From positions 62,001 to 126,000 of the forward strand of contig CAKOGP040001980.1 in NCBI GenBank assembly GCA_933822405.4: a stretch of DNA of 64,000 nt. Direction: 5' to 3'. Positions 12,183 through 23,324 of this stretch are shown here, one piece after another; position 1 is the first letter of the stretch; each line of letters starts with the position of its first letter. The stretch comes from Cylindrotheca closterium (Eukaryota > Bacillariophyta > Bacillariophyceae > Bacillariales > Bacillariaceae). The translations under genes were made by a program, and so were the position numbers. Under the pieces are notes generated by a model. It did not search any database. It saw only the letters and a program-made list of their open reading frames with translations, and was not told the origin of the DNA.

Positions 12183-13773
12183 CTAGCTTTGGTTGGATTC
12201 GAAATCCTTGGGAAGCCAGTCCATCATAGAGTTCATAGCCTTGTTCAATCCGTTCTTCTCAACCATACGACGTTCGTCACCTCTCCATTCTTCGTTGTCG
12301 TCCCATGTGAACCAACTGACAGCATGGTAGCGGTCTCCTTGGAAAACATCTCTACCGTGCAATGCCCTGTAGTTATCTACGAGGAGAACATCACCTGGCT
12401 CCATTGCAAGCGCAGTGATGTGCTTTTCGCTGGCTCGCTTGATTTCTTGGCAATCTTCCAAGCTTAGAGTGTCCATGGTATCCGCGTAGAAGACCTCAGT
12501 CATACCAACTTCTGGAACACCACAAGGTCTTCGGTCACGAAGTTTGCGGGCATGGTTGTGTGCGTTGTTGAACCAAACTGGAAGACCAGTGACAGGGTGT
12601 CTGTTGATTGGAGACTCGGCGATTTCAACAGCCTATGGAAGCAAAATTGGAGAACAGATCATTAGTTACTCAATCTTCACAACTGTAAACATGCAAAAGG
12701 TAAAAATACATACCTGGAGACGACCGGGCTTTCCATCCATTTCGTACATCATCTCAAGATCCATATCGAACTTGGGCGCGACAGCGGCATCAACCAGTCC
12801 CTTGACGCCTTCCTTGACAAATCCTGGAAGAGAGGGGGGAATGTCCAAGTTACTAACAGAAATTCGAATCTTACGCTCATAAAGCTTCTCCAACAACTTA
12901 GTGTCTAGTTCGGCAAGGATGGCGGCACCATCAGCAACCAAGAAGCGACCACCACCTTCTGTTGCCTTTTGAAAGCAAACAAATGCAGCATACGCAGCTG
13001 TGCGCTTTGTGGTCGACTCAGAATGCAAACCAATGTAGTGACCTCGGAGGGATGGCTTGTTGACCTGTGAAGAGAACGCAAGTAAGATCGTGCCGACACT
13101 TCCATCGTCTCAAACGACAAAGCTACATACCTCCTCATACAAAGCATCACGTTCGGACGAGAATTTTCGAAGTCCAGAGGAGTGAAGCGGATCCAGGCAA
13201 GGTTGTAGCTCTAGCGCCTCGTACATTTCTCTGTGACCAGCGACTCCCTTCATCAAGTCGAAACCACGGAACCAGATGGCACCATGTTTCAGCAAATCTT
13301 CACGAAGTTTGTCCTTGTTCTTAGCAAAATATTCAGCTCCCATTTGGTTGTCACTGTCGGAAGCTCTAACTTCCAATGGGCAGTTAGGGGCTTGGGCTGC
13401 TTCCTTCTGAGCTTGCTTAATGTCGATGCTACAAAACCATTTTGTGATGAGAATCCTTTGAATTTCATGTCCACATGATCGTTCCAGTTTTTTCCCTATT
13501 AACTTACTTGTCCGAATCCCACTTTGTCAAAGGGCATTCCCACATCCCGCTCAAATCAGGCTTTGACATATCACTCTTCATGAATTCTTCTTCACTAAGA
13601 CCCGGACGGTTTTCCCATTCTGGAACATAACCAGCTCCTGGAGCTTCTCTCTTCGGCGCCTCGAGGGTGGAAAACAAAGCAAAGCTACTTCCGCTTGCGG
13701 TAGCGCCGGATGTAGCGAAGGCATTGGTGGCTGCTGGGATGGCCAAGCAAAGAGCTGCAAAAGAGAGCATCAT
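12183..13773 (-). CDS. TauD/TfdA-like Fe(II)/2-oxoglutarate dioxygenase, plastid-targeted, 4 exons
   Basis: Exons are 13508-13773, 13131-13428, 12714-13064 and 12183-12632 on the minus strand, about 454 residues, with phases 2, 0, 0. After a signal peptide (MMLSFAALCLAIPAATNA) comes FATSG, an ASAFAP-type junction. The catalytic part runs from GAIWFRGFD through YIGLHSES, which offers the first His and an acidic ligand (H.E). It continues with NRHPVTGLPVWFNNAHNH, then the distal ALHGRDVF with the second His and a nearby Arg for 2-oxoglutarate (GDRYHAV). This order matches TauD and clavaminate-synthase-like proteins. An upstream in-frame ATG (13806) exists, but the MM start gives a cleaner signal peptide. 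Substrate unknown. Confidence 0.75.
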
Positions 13774-13981
13774 TGTTGATTTCGATCGATGTGATTCTCG
13801 ATGCATCCAGATTGCGACTTCAAGGAACGTTGATGATGAATCAGAGCAACTGAAACTTGGAACCCGGTTGTTGAAGTTTTGCGATCGGCGAGCTCATGAC
13901 CCAAATACGTCCATTTGAAACATAAAATATCAACGACGTGCATCCATTTTATTGACCGAAGAACAACACATTGAGCAGAGA

Positions 13982-15706
13982 ATGGCGCTTCCACAATTGT
14001 TCATAGCCGCAGTCCTAGCGGGGGCAGTTTCAGGATTTGTGCCCACCTCTTTCATTAAGAATGGCGACAGAGTACTTAATTTGATGGATCCTTCAGTGAT
14101 TGATGTGACTGCAATCTCATCAGTTGTCGAATCTACATCACAAATTATGCAACAATCCTCAGAACAAGTTTTCAGCATCGGAAACGGTATCTCGAACTTT
14201 GCGTCACAACCTTCCAGCCTGCTCTCCTTTACTGATCAAGGCCAGAATCTTGCTGGAATTTTCTTCCAATCGTCACTCCTACCGTACCTTGCATTCCTCT
14301 ACTTCCTATCTTTCAAGGAAAACCGGATTCCAGATGTTGGAAACTTCGGATTTCAGTTTATTCTGATTTTCGTTATCTCTACCATCCCATCTGGTATCAT
14401 CAGCAAATTGACTTATGGAACTTCTTTGGCCAATGTTGACTGGCTTCATGGTGGAGCCGAACTTCTCTTGACCGTTGCAAATATCATGATTGTAGGTCAC
14501 GTCCAAGCGCTGTTTGCTCGATGCAAAAGGAATTTTATTGAAGCTTATGTATTTATTTACTTTGTGTGATAGGTTTTGGGATTTAAGGAGGCTTCAACAA
14601 AGTCAGACCAAGCACGCATTGGACTTCCTCGCGCCGCTTCCCTGGGAATCTTTGCTCTTTTCATCGCTGCTATGGCTTTGGGTCCAACACTTGGATTCCA
14701 AGCCCACTCTGAATTCATGCTCGGACTTGGCGATCTTCCATCTAGCACTGTCAACTCCCTCCCATGGGTTACCCACGAAGATCCAATCAATTCGCTATCG
14801 ATTCCAACTTGGATTATTCACTTTTCGTCAGTCATTGAATATCTAGTCGCCATGAACTTGGTTTGGAACTATTCTGAAGTCACTGGAAACGAGAAATGGA
14901 AGGGCCTTACATGGGGAATGCTTCCACTTCACGCCTCTGGAATCTGCGCATGCACTTACCACTTTTTCTACAATGCTTCCGTTCTTCAAATTCTTGTTAC
15001 CATGCAAGCAGGTTTCACACTTTTGGGGAACTTGACATGTGCTATTGCAGCATTTCGTATCGCACAAAGCAATGGGTGGAGCTTTGGAGAATTGAATCCA
15101 TTTGACAAGTCCGACGACGAGGGTATTGTTGGTAGTAATGGCGCAGCTGCCATGCCTTTGGCGATTTCTGAACCAAAGGAAAGTAATTTGGTTTTGGTGG
15201 CAAAGGTTACTGCCATGACACTCTTTCTTTCTTATGCTGTCAAGTATGGTGAATTGGGAATCGACTTGGGTTTTGAACCTTCAGTTCCCGCAGCTTTGGC
15301 CATGGTCTTTAGCATTCCAGCCATCACTGCGTTTGGGTACTACAAAAAATCACAGGGTGAAGAAGGTAGCGGTTTCAGCTTCTTTGGCGGTGACGATGGC
15401 GAGAAAAAGATGCTCTCGATGGATGACGTGAAGAAGTTTGGTGTTGCAGGAACTGTGGCCTACGTTTTGACAGAACTTGCCTTCTGGATTATTGCTTTCC
15501 CCGTAGCTGGTACAGCACTTTACCAAACGACTGGGCATTGGCCTGATGTCATCAATGAAGCAGGAGATCGAGCAGCTGTACTTGGTTTCATCTTTGCTGG
15601 CGCGAATGTCGCCCGTGCGTTCGTACCTGTTCGCTTGGGAGCAGCCCTAGCTTTGGCGCCATGGGTCGATGAGAACATTCTAAGAGGGGAGGAAAAGGCC
15701 GAATAG
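13982..15706 (+). CDS. Fused DUF3593-DUF2499 (Ycf49-like)-DUF1279 plastid membrane protein, 2 exons
   Basis: Exons are 13982-14491 and 14573-15706, about 547 residues. The signal peptide MALPQLFIAAVLAGAVSG is followed by FVPTS, a plastid import junction. Residues about 85-170 (QSSLLPYLAFLYFLSFKE) look like DUF3593. Residues about 240-350 (PTWIIHFSSVIEYLVAMNLVW, split here by description only) and HASGICACTYHFFYN look like DUF2499/Ycf49, a cyanobacterial and plastid membrane family. The last 110 residues (MDDVKKFGVAGTVAYVLTE, then the conserved Arg-rich VPVRLGAALALAP) look like a DUF1279/FAM210-type domain. Hydrophobic segments throughout suggest a multi-pass membrane protein of the inner envelope or thylakoid. 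Function unknown. The first ATG after the upstream non-coding stretch was used. Confidence 0.75.
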
Positions 15707-15836
15707 ATGAATAGATTCATTCTATTGTACAGATAAAATCAAATATGAAAACGCATTTGCATTAGCATTTTCAAAAGTAGATGCAAACATCCATCATCTA
15801 CAGAAACATAACGATTATGAATAGCACAATGCTAGG

Positions 15837-17042
15837 CTATGACGCGGTCTCTCGTTGCGAGTTGTTGTTTGAAGTTCGGCCGCTTTTGTTGTTCGAATTC
15901 CGTGGTCTCCGTCGCCTTCCCTTGCCGTTTGTTTGCTTCTTCTGACCATTGTTCTTGCTTCGATTGTTTCGGGACGCTATAGGAGGTAGAACTTCTTCAG
16001 GTCCCGACGGCAGTTGAGTGCCATCGCGCTCTTCAATGTCACGCTTGAGCTGTCGCAAAACCTTAATCTGGGCCAGCTTTTGTGGCGACAGCAAATCCCA
16101 CATGATTCCAGACGGTTTGGGGGCACGATTTGGGACCCGAATAATCCGAGTGGGTGTAACAATAATGTCGACAGGAACATCATGCTTCGTCAAAGAATCA
16201 GCTGGAATTCCTCCATCTTCTGAATCTGGCTCGACCACTTGGATGTCGTGACAAGTGGTGACGACGAGACAGTTTTGCGCACTTAAATTGCCCATCTGAG
16301 ATAAAATTCCCCATTCCAGTTCAGCAAACCCTTCTCCCTTACCAACCCGAGCTCCAGTATTGGGGCACACGGCAGTGCTACCTACTACAACTAAATCCAC
16401 TGTATACTTATCGTGCAGTGTTACCTGTGTTCCGAACTTGGCCACACCCTTGGAATTGGTACAACCATTGATTTCAACCCCAGGCAAGGTATCCATGGAG
16501 AGGGTCGAAAAGAAACCCGTTCGCAATCGTGGTTGAGGAGTCAACAGGGTCTTGCCTTGTTCTAGCACAGCATGTCGGACAGGGCGCTGTGGAGTATCTG
16601 GATTGACTTTGATACACGCAGCTTGCTGGAATTCGGGAAGTTCTGTCAGCCTAGCAGCAGCTTCATCTGCGCCAACAAAGTTGGGGATTCGGTGGTGAAC
16701 AGGGCGTGGATACTGAGCGATGTCCTTGGCCTCCATCAGATCCCAAATTCGCTTTCGGATGGTCCACTTCCAAGGTGTTCTTAATTTTGAAAATTCCTCC
16801 TCAGATTTCTCTTTCATAGCTTGCATAGCTTCTTCATCCTTCGCGAGTCGATCGGCCTCGTACGTCACCTCATCGAACACTTCTTTCTCCTGTGCGGATG
16901 AACCTTTTGAACATGCTTTTTGAGGTTGAGTCATGATGCTTCTTGAACTGCTGTATTTGACGGAAGATCTTGAATGCAACGAAAAACCAGAAACGTAGAC
17001 AGCTGACACACACGTCAATAGTAGCAATTGAGCCATCCGCAT
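15837..17042 (-). CDS. MTHFSD-like (5-formyl-THF cyclo-ligase domain) protein
   Basis: A single exon of 401 residues. The N-terminus is signal-like (MRMAQLLLLTCVSAVYVSG then FSLHS), suggesting plastid delivery. The core reads WTIRKRIWDLMEAKDIAQYP, RPVHHRIPNFVGA, TPQPRLRTGFF, GARVGKGEGFAELEWG and VVTTCHDIQVV. These are the hallmarks of methenyltetrahydrofolate synthetase domain-containing proteins, including the KGEG nucleotide-binding loop of the 5-formyl-THF cyclo-ligase fold. Whether it acts on folate is uncertain, because MTHFSD proteins are poorly characterised. The C-terminal 55 residues are Arg/Lys/Asn-rich (GKGRRRRPRNSNNKSG) and could bind nucleic acid; animal MTHFSD carries an RNA-binding domain at that end. 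Confidence 0.75.
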   Translation of the reverse strand: MRMAQLLLLTCVSAVYVSGFSLHSRSSVKYSSSRSIMTQPQKACSKGSSAQEKEVFDEVTYEADRLAKDEEAMQAMKEKSEEEFSKLRTPWKWTIRKRIWDLMEAKDIAQYPRPVHHRIPNFVGADEAAARLTELPEFQQAACIKVNPDTPQRPVRHAVLEQGKTLLTPQPRLRTGFFSTLSMDTLPGVEINGCTNSKGVAKFGTQVTLHDKYTVDLVVVGSTAVCPNTGARVGKGEGFAELEWGILSQMGNLSAQNCLVVTTCHDIQVVEPDSEDGGIPADSLTKHDVPVDIIVTPTRIIRVPNRAPKPSGIMWDLLSPQKLAQIKVLRQLKRDIEERDGTQLPSGPEEVLPPIASRNNRSKNNGQKKQTNGKGRRRRPRNSNNKSGRTSNNNSQRETAS

Positions 17043-17382
17043 CCCAAGTAGTAGATTAAGTTCTTTACTGTCGCCTCCCTGGATGGTGGTAATGTTGTAT
17101 TAAATTTGATGGTCTTGCTTCCGATGTTTTCTGATTGACGTAAGCACTCGAATGAATCATATTCAGTCACGAGCGTGAAAATTTAAAACATGAACATGAA
17201 GTGAAAGGATGGACGGACTTCCATATCTACAGAAAGCGATCCAATAATAATGACTTCCAATTTCTCTTGCAGCCATCTACAATACAAGTACACCTACTGA
17301 TCTACAGGAGAAAACGAAAATCAAACCCATTCAGGAAAACCCGATATACTGATCGATTACTTTGTTTAGTGTTGAAACGCAA
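17043..17382. promoter_or_regulatory. Divergent promoter region, MTHFSD-like gene and CAX antiporter
   Basis: Shared upstream DNA of two divergent genes, AT-rich. No further gene or clear motif is seen. Confidence 0.3.
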
Positions 17383-19035
17383 ATGTCAATGTCAGCGTCA
17401 GACTCAGTGCTATCATCCCCTACCGCCCGTCGAGCTCTGGTGGATCGACTGGGCCAAGAAGCAGAAAATCATGAAAATACTAGCTCCATCACTGCCAACG
17501 TCGGAACTCAAAGTTCGAAGGCTATTGTCAGTCGTCTCCAAGGTTCGGAACGACGTGCCCGTCTGTCCATGATAATGGAACGTAACGAACAGCCTATTCA
17601 ACATGGTAGCCCCATGCGTACAGGTATAAAAGAGGATGTGGAAAACGAAATTAAGAGCGAAGGAAGTTCACTCCTTCCAGGCGGAAGACCGAAAGAAGAC
17701 CATGGCACTCTGGAAGATTCTACTACGGGGTTGTCACATAACCATGCACCAATTCCGCTCAAGATAGCATTACGTGCAATTATTCTGGAAAAGTCAGTTA
17801 GCGTCTTCTTGTTGCTTATGCCCTTTGCATACATGGCGCACGCGTTCGGCTGGGGTGCCCGCTGGGTCTTCTGGCTCAATTTTTGTGTCATGATTCCTTT
17901 GGCCTCTATCCTTGGCGACTTTACCGAAGAGGCCGCTCTGCATACGAGTGAAACGTTTGGTGGGTTGTTGAATGCAACTTTTGGAAACATGGTACGCTGG
18001 CTATGTGCTTATTATGTCATATTTCATTCTGGATTGGCAACTAACTCTATCTTTAGGTTGAGGTAGTGGTTGGAATCCAAGCCCTTTTAGCCAATGAAAT
18101 TCGAGTCGTACAAGGAAGTATGTTGGGTTCTATCTTTTCCAATTTGTTGCTTGTCTTAGGATGTTGCTTTTTTTTCGGCGGCCTGAAATACAAGGAACAA
18201 ACCTACAATGCTACCAATGCATCGGCGAACATTGGACTGCTAGCTCTGAGTAGCATTGCTCTTGTTCTACCTACTCCATATGCTGCATATTATGAAATTC
18301 ATGACGAAGGTGTCTTGGCCATCTCACGATATGCAGCAGTCTTTCTTTTGTTCATGTACATTCAACTATTGGTCTTTCAATTGTACACCCACAATCATCT
18401 CACCGTGGCCAGCTCAAGTGACAGCTCGAGCAATGAAAATGGCGGAGATGATGAAGAGGAAGAAGAGGAGGCTTCAATCTCTTTGAGGGTCGCTCTAATC
18501 GGTCTTCTTATAACCACATTGACAGTGACGGTATTTTCTGATTTCCTCGTGGCAAGCATTGATGAGTTTTGCCAGAAATCAAGTATGTCGAGAACTTTTG
18601 TCGGCTTGATCCTACTCCCTATTGTCGGCAATGCAGTGGAGCACATTACTGCTGTGACAGTCGCTATGAAGGACAAGATGGATCTTTCGATGGGTGGTAA
18701 GTGTCTCGTTTGCTCGTTTCTTCCTTCCCATACTTGATATGTAGTAGAATTCTTACTCTTTTGTTTCTTTTTCTTGAATTGTAGTGGCTGTCGGATCCTG
18801 CACACAGATTTCTCTCTTTGTCGTGCCCGTTACTGTGATCGTAGGCTGGATAGCTGACAAGGACATGACACTCAACTTCCCCCACTTTGAGATTACAGTC
18901 TATATTCTTTCCATTTTCACCGTGTCTATCTGTCTTCTGGATGGAAAATCTAACTGGCTGCTTGGATCTTTGCTGATTACAACCTACGTTCTCATTGCCA
19001 TTGGCTTTTGGTACGAAGATGTAGTAGATTTCTAA
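17383..19035 (+). CDS. CAX-family Ca2+/H+ antiporter, 3 exons
   Basis: Exons are 17383-17991, 18057-18696 and 18785-19035, about 499 residues. A 130-residue Ser-rich cytosolic N-terminus precedes about eleven membrane segments. Both alpha repeats of the cation/Ca2+ exchanger family are present. The first is GLLNATFGNMVEVVVGIQAL (joined over intron 1) with GSMLGSIFSNLLLVLG. The second is GNAVEHITAVTVAMKDKMDL followed, over intron 2, by MGVAVGSCTQIS. An acidic stretch (DDEEEEEEA) separates the halves, as in plant and yeast CAX proteins. It would exchange Ca2+ for protons at a vacuolar or other acidic membrane (family knowledge). The start is the first ATG of the open frame; a second Met lies two codons on. 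Confidence 0.92.
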
Positions 19036-19370
19036 CTCAGAAGCAAAGCTGGGCAAGCGTTTGAATTGTGCCCAAGCTGAAGTTGTAGGTCAGAATTGTC
19101 TGCCTCTGGTTGAATTGGGTCACAGACTTGATTTCATTAAATGTGGGGAACAGAAATCAGACGATAGTAATAAGTGTGACAAATAATGTGGATGTCAATC
19201 ATGACAGTTTCTGATAGATAGAGAAGACTAATCTAGTCGTCGGATTCATCCGAACAAAGGATTATTCTTCGACACACACACCACACACCAAATTCACTGC
19301 CAATTCACTGCCAATTCACATCCTTTCGTTGAATCTCATCATCGCTCTGTGTCCCACGCAAAACTACGAA
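19036..19370. other. Intergenic region with short direct repeats
   Basis: 3' UTR of the CAX gene and promoter of the small coiled-coil gene. A CA-rich run (19271-19290) leads into an 11-base tandem repeat, 'ccaattcactg', covering about 19289-19318 in nearly three copies, roughly 60 bases before the start codon. No gene is seen. Confidence 0.45.
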
Positions 19371-19786
19371 ATGTCTGTACGTACCCAATCGGAAATATCG
19401 GGAAGAAAACGCCTGGAGGTGTTATAGTTGGGTTTATGACAGAAATGTTGACCTAATCATCGGTTTTTGTCTCTCAAATGTTATCTCAGGTCGATTTGGA
19501 AAAGCGTATCGAAGCATTGGAAAAGGGCTCTCAATTCGAAGCAAATCAAAATGCCATTCGTCAGCGAGAAGAAGAAATGCTGACAACTCTACGAGGGATT
19601 CGTGAGTCGATGGCAAATGCAACTACCAACACTGCCTCCTCTGCAGAACTCGACAGTCTCAAGGAAGAGAATGCTAAACTGAAGGCTTTAATCACCAAGC
19701 AAGAATACCGAATGCGCCACTTGATAGCAGGCTACGAACAATTGTTGGACGAGCAGAAGGTTGAGGAAGTCGTGCAGGAAGTATGA
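19371..19786 (+). CDS. Small coiled-coil protein with a two-codon first exon
   Basis: Exon 1 is only ATG TCT (19371-19376), followed by donor GTACGT. Exon 2 starts at 19490 after TCTCAG and runs to 19786, giving a 100-residue protein. It is charged and helical: VDLEKRIEALEKG, then RQREEEMLTTLRGIRES, then LDSLKEENAKLKALI with heptad-spaced Leu, ending in an acidic tail. Residues about 3-35 and 55-95 look like coiled coil. I do not recognise the family. The short first exon is inferred because exon 2 has no Met near its start and the ATG-donor-acceptor arrangement is clean. Confidence 0.6.
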
Positions 19787-20123
19787 TTTCATTTCAAAAC
19801 ATGGATTTTAAACTCTCGTTTCATTGTTCGTGAGCATTCAAAGGAATTTTATGCATCAATAATGACAAGTAGAACTCCACTAACAGTAGTGTAAACAATT
19901 TAAATTGAAATAAACAAGAAAACCAGATTTTCCTGCGGGTTCAAGCAAGAGTAGAGGTTGATTTGCCTCACTAATCTCTTGTCACTGCGGCGGTCTCGTC
20001 TGTTGGTTTTTATTGCATGGCTTCCGGATTCCGAATTCCATAGGAAGCATCATTTTTTTACTTTCATGTCATCAGAGTCTCAAGGCTCATTCGATCGATA
20101 TCATTCTCTCACAAAGAAGTCGC
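19787..20123. promoter_or_regulatory. Upstream region of the RUS gene
   Basis: 3' UTR of the coiled-coil gene and upstream DNA of the RUS gene. The RUS frame is open back to about 20013 without an ATG, so a short upstream coding exon here is possible. Nothing else is seen. Confidence 0.25.
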
Positions 20124-21622
20124 ATGCAACGTGGTGGAAGTATCCTTTACCAGGCATCGGGTTTTCGATGTCGATCTGGAACAAACCGACTTCGAACTCT
20201 CGCAACTTCTTCAACAAGAGATGCCACAAAAGAGTCGTCCTATCGAGTGTGGCAAGTCCCTCCTTCGTTGGGCGACGGTGACCCAGAAAGCAACGGTGGT
20301 ATTTTGTTCGAGAGAGATGCGTCCAACAAATGGAGGCACTTGCCGAAAAAGTCTGACACTTCATTTGATGTCATGGAGCTATCGAAACAAGCTATGGCGC
20401 ACTTTCTGCCTGCACAATATCCGAAAAGCGTAGCTCCTGGATACTTCAAGTTTGTATCCTATTACTTCATAGCTTCTGTAGCTGGCAGTGCATCGATGGT
20501 ACTGTCGACACAGACTCTACTCTTGGCAGTCGGAGTCGCAGGTGCGAATGCACATCAGGCTGGAATTATGGCAGGAGCCTTTAACTGGGTGATGAAGGAT
20601 TTTGCTGGACAGGTTGGCGGTGTTTTATTCGCCAGTCAAATGGGGAAAACGAAATCATTCGATACGGATCCAAAGTGCGTAAAATTGTGCAGTATGAGGT
20701 TGCGTGTCACTATTCTCTGCAAGAATCTATTAAATATACTTGGGCTTCCTCAATTCACAGACGATGGAGGATGGTTTCTGCAATGACTCTTGACGGTGCG
20801 ACGCTCCTAGAGATTCTTTCTCCTCTATTTCACGCCTCCTTGGTGTTGCCAGTGGCAAGTGTTGCAAATGTTGGGAAGAACATTGGCTTCCTAACCGCAA
20901 GTGCAAGTAAAGCTGCCATTCACAACTCGTTGGCGATTCAGGGAAACTTGGGAGACGTTACTGCAAAAGCTGGTTCGCAGGCCATTGTGGCTAGTTTGAT
21001 GGGTACAACTCTTGGTATTGGAATGTCGTCATTTTTGGGGCACGATACGTTCAAATTTAGCCTCGGATTCTGTGTGCTGGCTGCAGTACATCAAGGATGC
21101 AACTATTTTAGCCTGAAAGAAGTTCCACTGTCTCATTTCAATCGACAGCGGCTGCACCTAGTGCTGAAACACTATATTGAAGAAGGCGAGATTCTTTCAC
21201 CCAAAACAGTAGCGGTTCAAGAAGAATTCCTCCCTCTCCCGTGGGCAAACAAACCGTGGGCTTGGTTGTCTATTGGTAGCCCGATAACAAGTGTGTGTCC
21301 AGACCCTGAGGACTGGAATGCGATCCTGCAATCCACACCCAGCGAAAAGTATGTTCTTCGTCACTCTTCCGATCGAATTCACCTTGTATTTCTTTCAGAA
21401 GCAAGCGGGGAAGATATAATACGGGCTGTGTTTCATGCACATCAGCTGGAAAATCTCAAACCGAGGGCTCCAATTGGAACCGCTAGAGTGGAAGAGAGCT
21501 ATCAACTGACGCTGGAGCATTTTCCAATTCTTCTGGACAAACTCGAAGAATCAGGGTGGAAGACTGCAACTGAATCTATCTCTGTTGAATCGAGCAAAAG
21601 CTACCGAGTTCACGTACCGTAG
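20124..21622 (+). CDS. RUS (root UV-B sensitive, DUF647) family protein, 2 exons
   Basis: Exons are 20124-20674 and 20761-21622, about 470 residues. Residues about 85-330 match DUF647: FLPAQYPKSVAPGYFKFVSYYF, split in the family by the conserved 'P..V...Y..Y'; GAFNWVMKDFAGQVGGVLFAS; the DPKRWRM junction spliced over the intron; and AKAGSQAIVASLMG. RUS proteins are membrane-associated. In plants they act in UV-B and vitamin B6-linked signalling and auxin transport (family knowledge). The C-terminal 150 residues match the soluble tail of RUS proteins only loosely. The first in-frame ATG gives a basic, Ser/Arg-rich N-terminus (MQRGGSILYQASGFRCRSG) that could be an organelle presequence. The true start may lie in an upstream exon. 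Confidence 0.85.
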
Positions 21623-21816
21623 AGAAACGGTAGAAATGCAATAATAACAAACACTACTAAAAGAAGGTTTTGGTCCCATATAAAAACTAGAGAAGTGCAA
21701 ATGAGAGCGTGCACGCAAACAGAACGGACGAGAGATGGAAGATGTTTATATCTTCCACTTCCATTTGCTTCCTCTCTCAGATCCCACTCACGAATTAAAC
21801 AAGATCACTCGACAGC

Positions 21817-23126
21817 ATGGCATTCGAATATGATTGGTGGGAATATGCGCTGATTCCTTTAATTGCAGGTCTTGTGGGTTACGCAACAAATGTGGTTGCT
21901 CTGCATCTCACGTTCTATCCGTTGGAGTTTGTTGGCATTGAACTGTTTCGTTTGGATAACCAACCATGGGGTTTATTCGGTTGGCAGGGAATCATTCCGA
22001 CGAAGGCAGAAAAAATGGCGTCAACATGTTTTGAGCTAATGACTAAAAGACTTTTCAGCATTCATGAGATCTTCTCCAGGTTAGAGCCGATGAAATTTGC
22101 TGCAGTCATGGATGATGTTGTGCTGTTGATGATGGATGAGGTTATCAATGAGGTCGCCAACGAGTTCATGCCACAGACGTGGAACAATATTCCGAAGGAG
22201 GTGCGAGACGATATTGTCGTGACTGCAGATGATGAAAGCAATAAATTCTTGGTCGATTTCATGAAGGATATGCAAGCGCATATTGAAGATGTTGTCGACA
22301 TTAAGGAAATGTCGGTGACTGCGTGTGTGGAAAACAAACATTTGATCGTGAAAGTCTTTCAAGAATGCGGAGAGAAAGAATTTGTGTTCATAAGGAAGTC
22401 GGGATTCTACTATGGCTTTCTCTTTGGCCTGATCCAAATGGCAGTGTGGTTCTTCTATCCTGCTGACTGGATTTTGCCCATTGCTGGGTTCTTGGTCGGT
22501 TGGGTAACAAATTGGGTAAGAATATGGTATTGTTGATGCTTGCACGAGTGTAATACTCTAGGCTAACAACTTGTGCCTTCCCTCGTCAGATGGCACTGAA
22601 GGTCATTTTTCTTCCCATTGAACCCAAAAAGTTTTGTGGATTCACCCTTCAAGGAATCTTTTTGAAGAGGCAGGCAGAGGTATCCGAAGTCTTCGCTAGA
22701 GTCATTTGCGTTGAAATTTTGCACATCAAAGCAATCTGGGGGGCAGTCTTCACGGGGAGGCTTTCGAAAAATTTCTCCGCTATGTTACGAGCGCACACTC
22801 TTGCATTCACAGATAAATTGCTTGTAGAAATTGAGCCGCTGGCGATAGCTGCAATGGGTGTGGAGAAATTCTTGGAAATGAAAGAAAGTATTGCTCGGAA
22901 GGTAGTTGAAAAAATCCCAGATGTTATTGATGCAAGTTATGAATATACGCAGAGTGCGCTAGCGATGGAAGATACGATTAGAGAAAAGATGAAGGTTTTA
23001 CCGCCAGCTGAGTTTGAGGGTGTCTTGCATCCTGCCTTTGAAGAGGATGAGATTCAGCTAATTTTGCTTGGTGGAGTCTTGGGAGCTATTGTGGGGCTGA
23101 TTCAATTGTTCACACTGTTTGCATAG
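21817..23126 (+). CDS. DUF445-family membrane protein, 2 exons
   Basis: Exons are 21817-22515 and 22590-23126, joined at phase 0, about 411 residues. The hallmark 'G..(T)N..AL...F.P.E' motif occurs twice: near the N-terminus as GLVGYATNVVALHLTFYPLE and again across the splice junction as GWVTNW-MALKVIFLPIEP. Each follows a hydrophobic helix. A third membrane segment ends the protein (LILLGGVLGAIVGLIQLFTL). Between the motifs lie amphipathic helical stretches. DUF445 proteins occur widely in bacteria, plants and algae without a firmly assigned function. The start is the first ATG, just after a short A/G-rich leader. Confidence 0.8.
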
Positions 23127-23324
23127 ATGCTGAACGCTACAGAATTGGTTGTGACCATGCACAAACAGTTGTTGAGTCGACTCTCCATCAACACATCATG
23201 CTATGTTCTGGGAACTGTTGAACAGTTCAATCAGTACAACTTGTGCACTCACGAGAGTGTGCTCATGTCAAATGTACAGTGTAAAATAATTTGTTTAGAC
23301 ACACTATATTTGTTATCTGCATTT

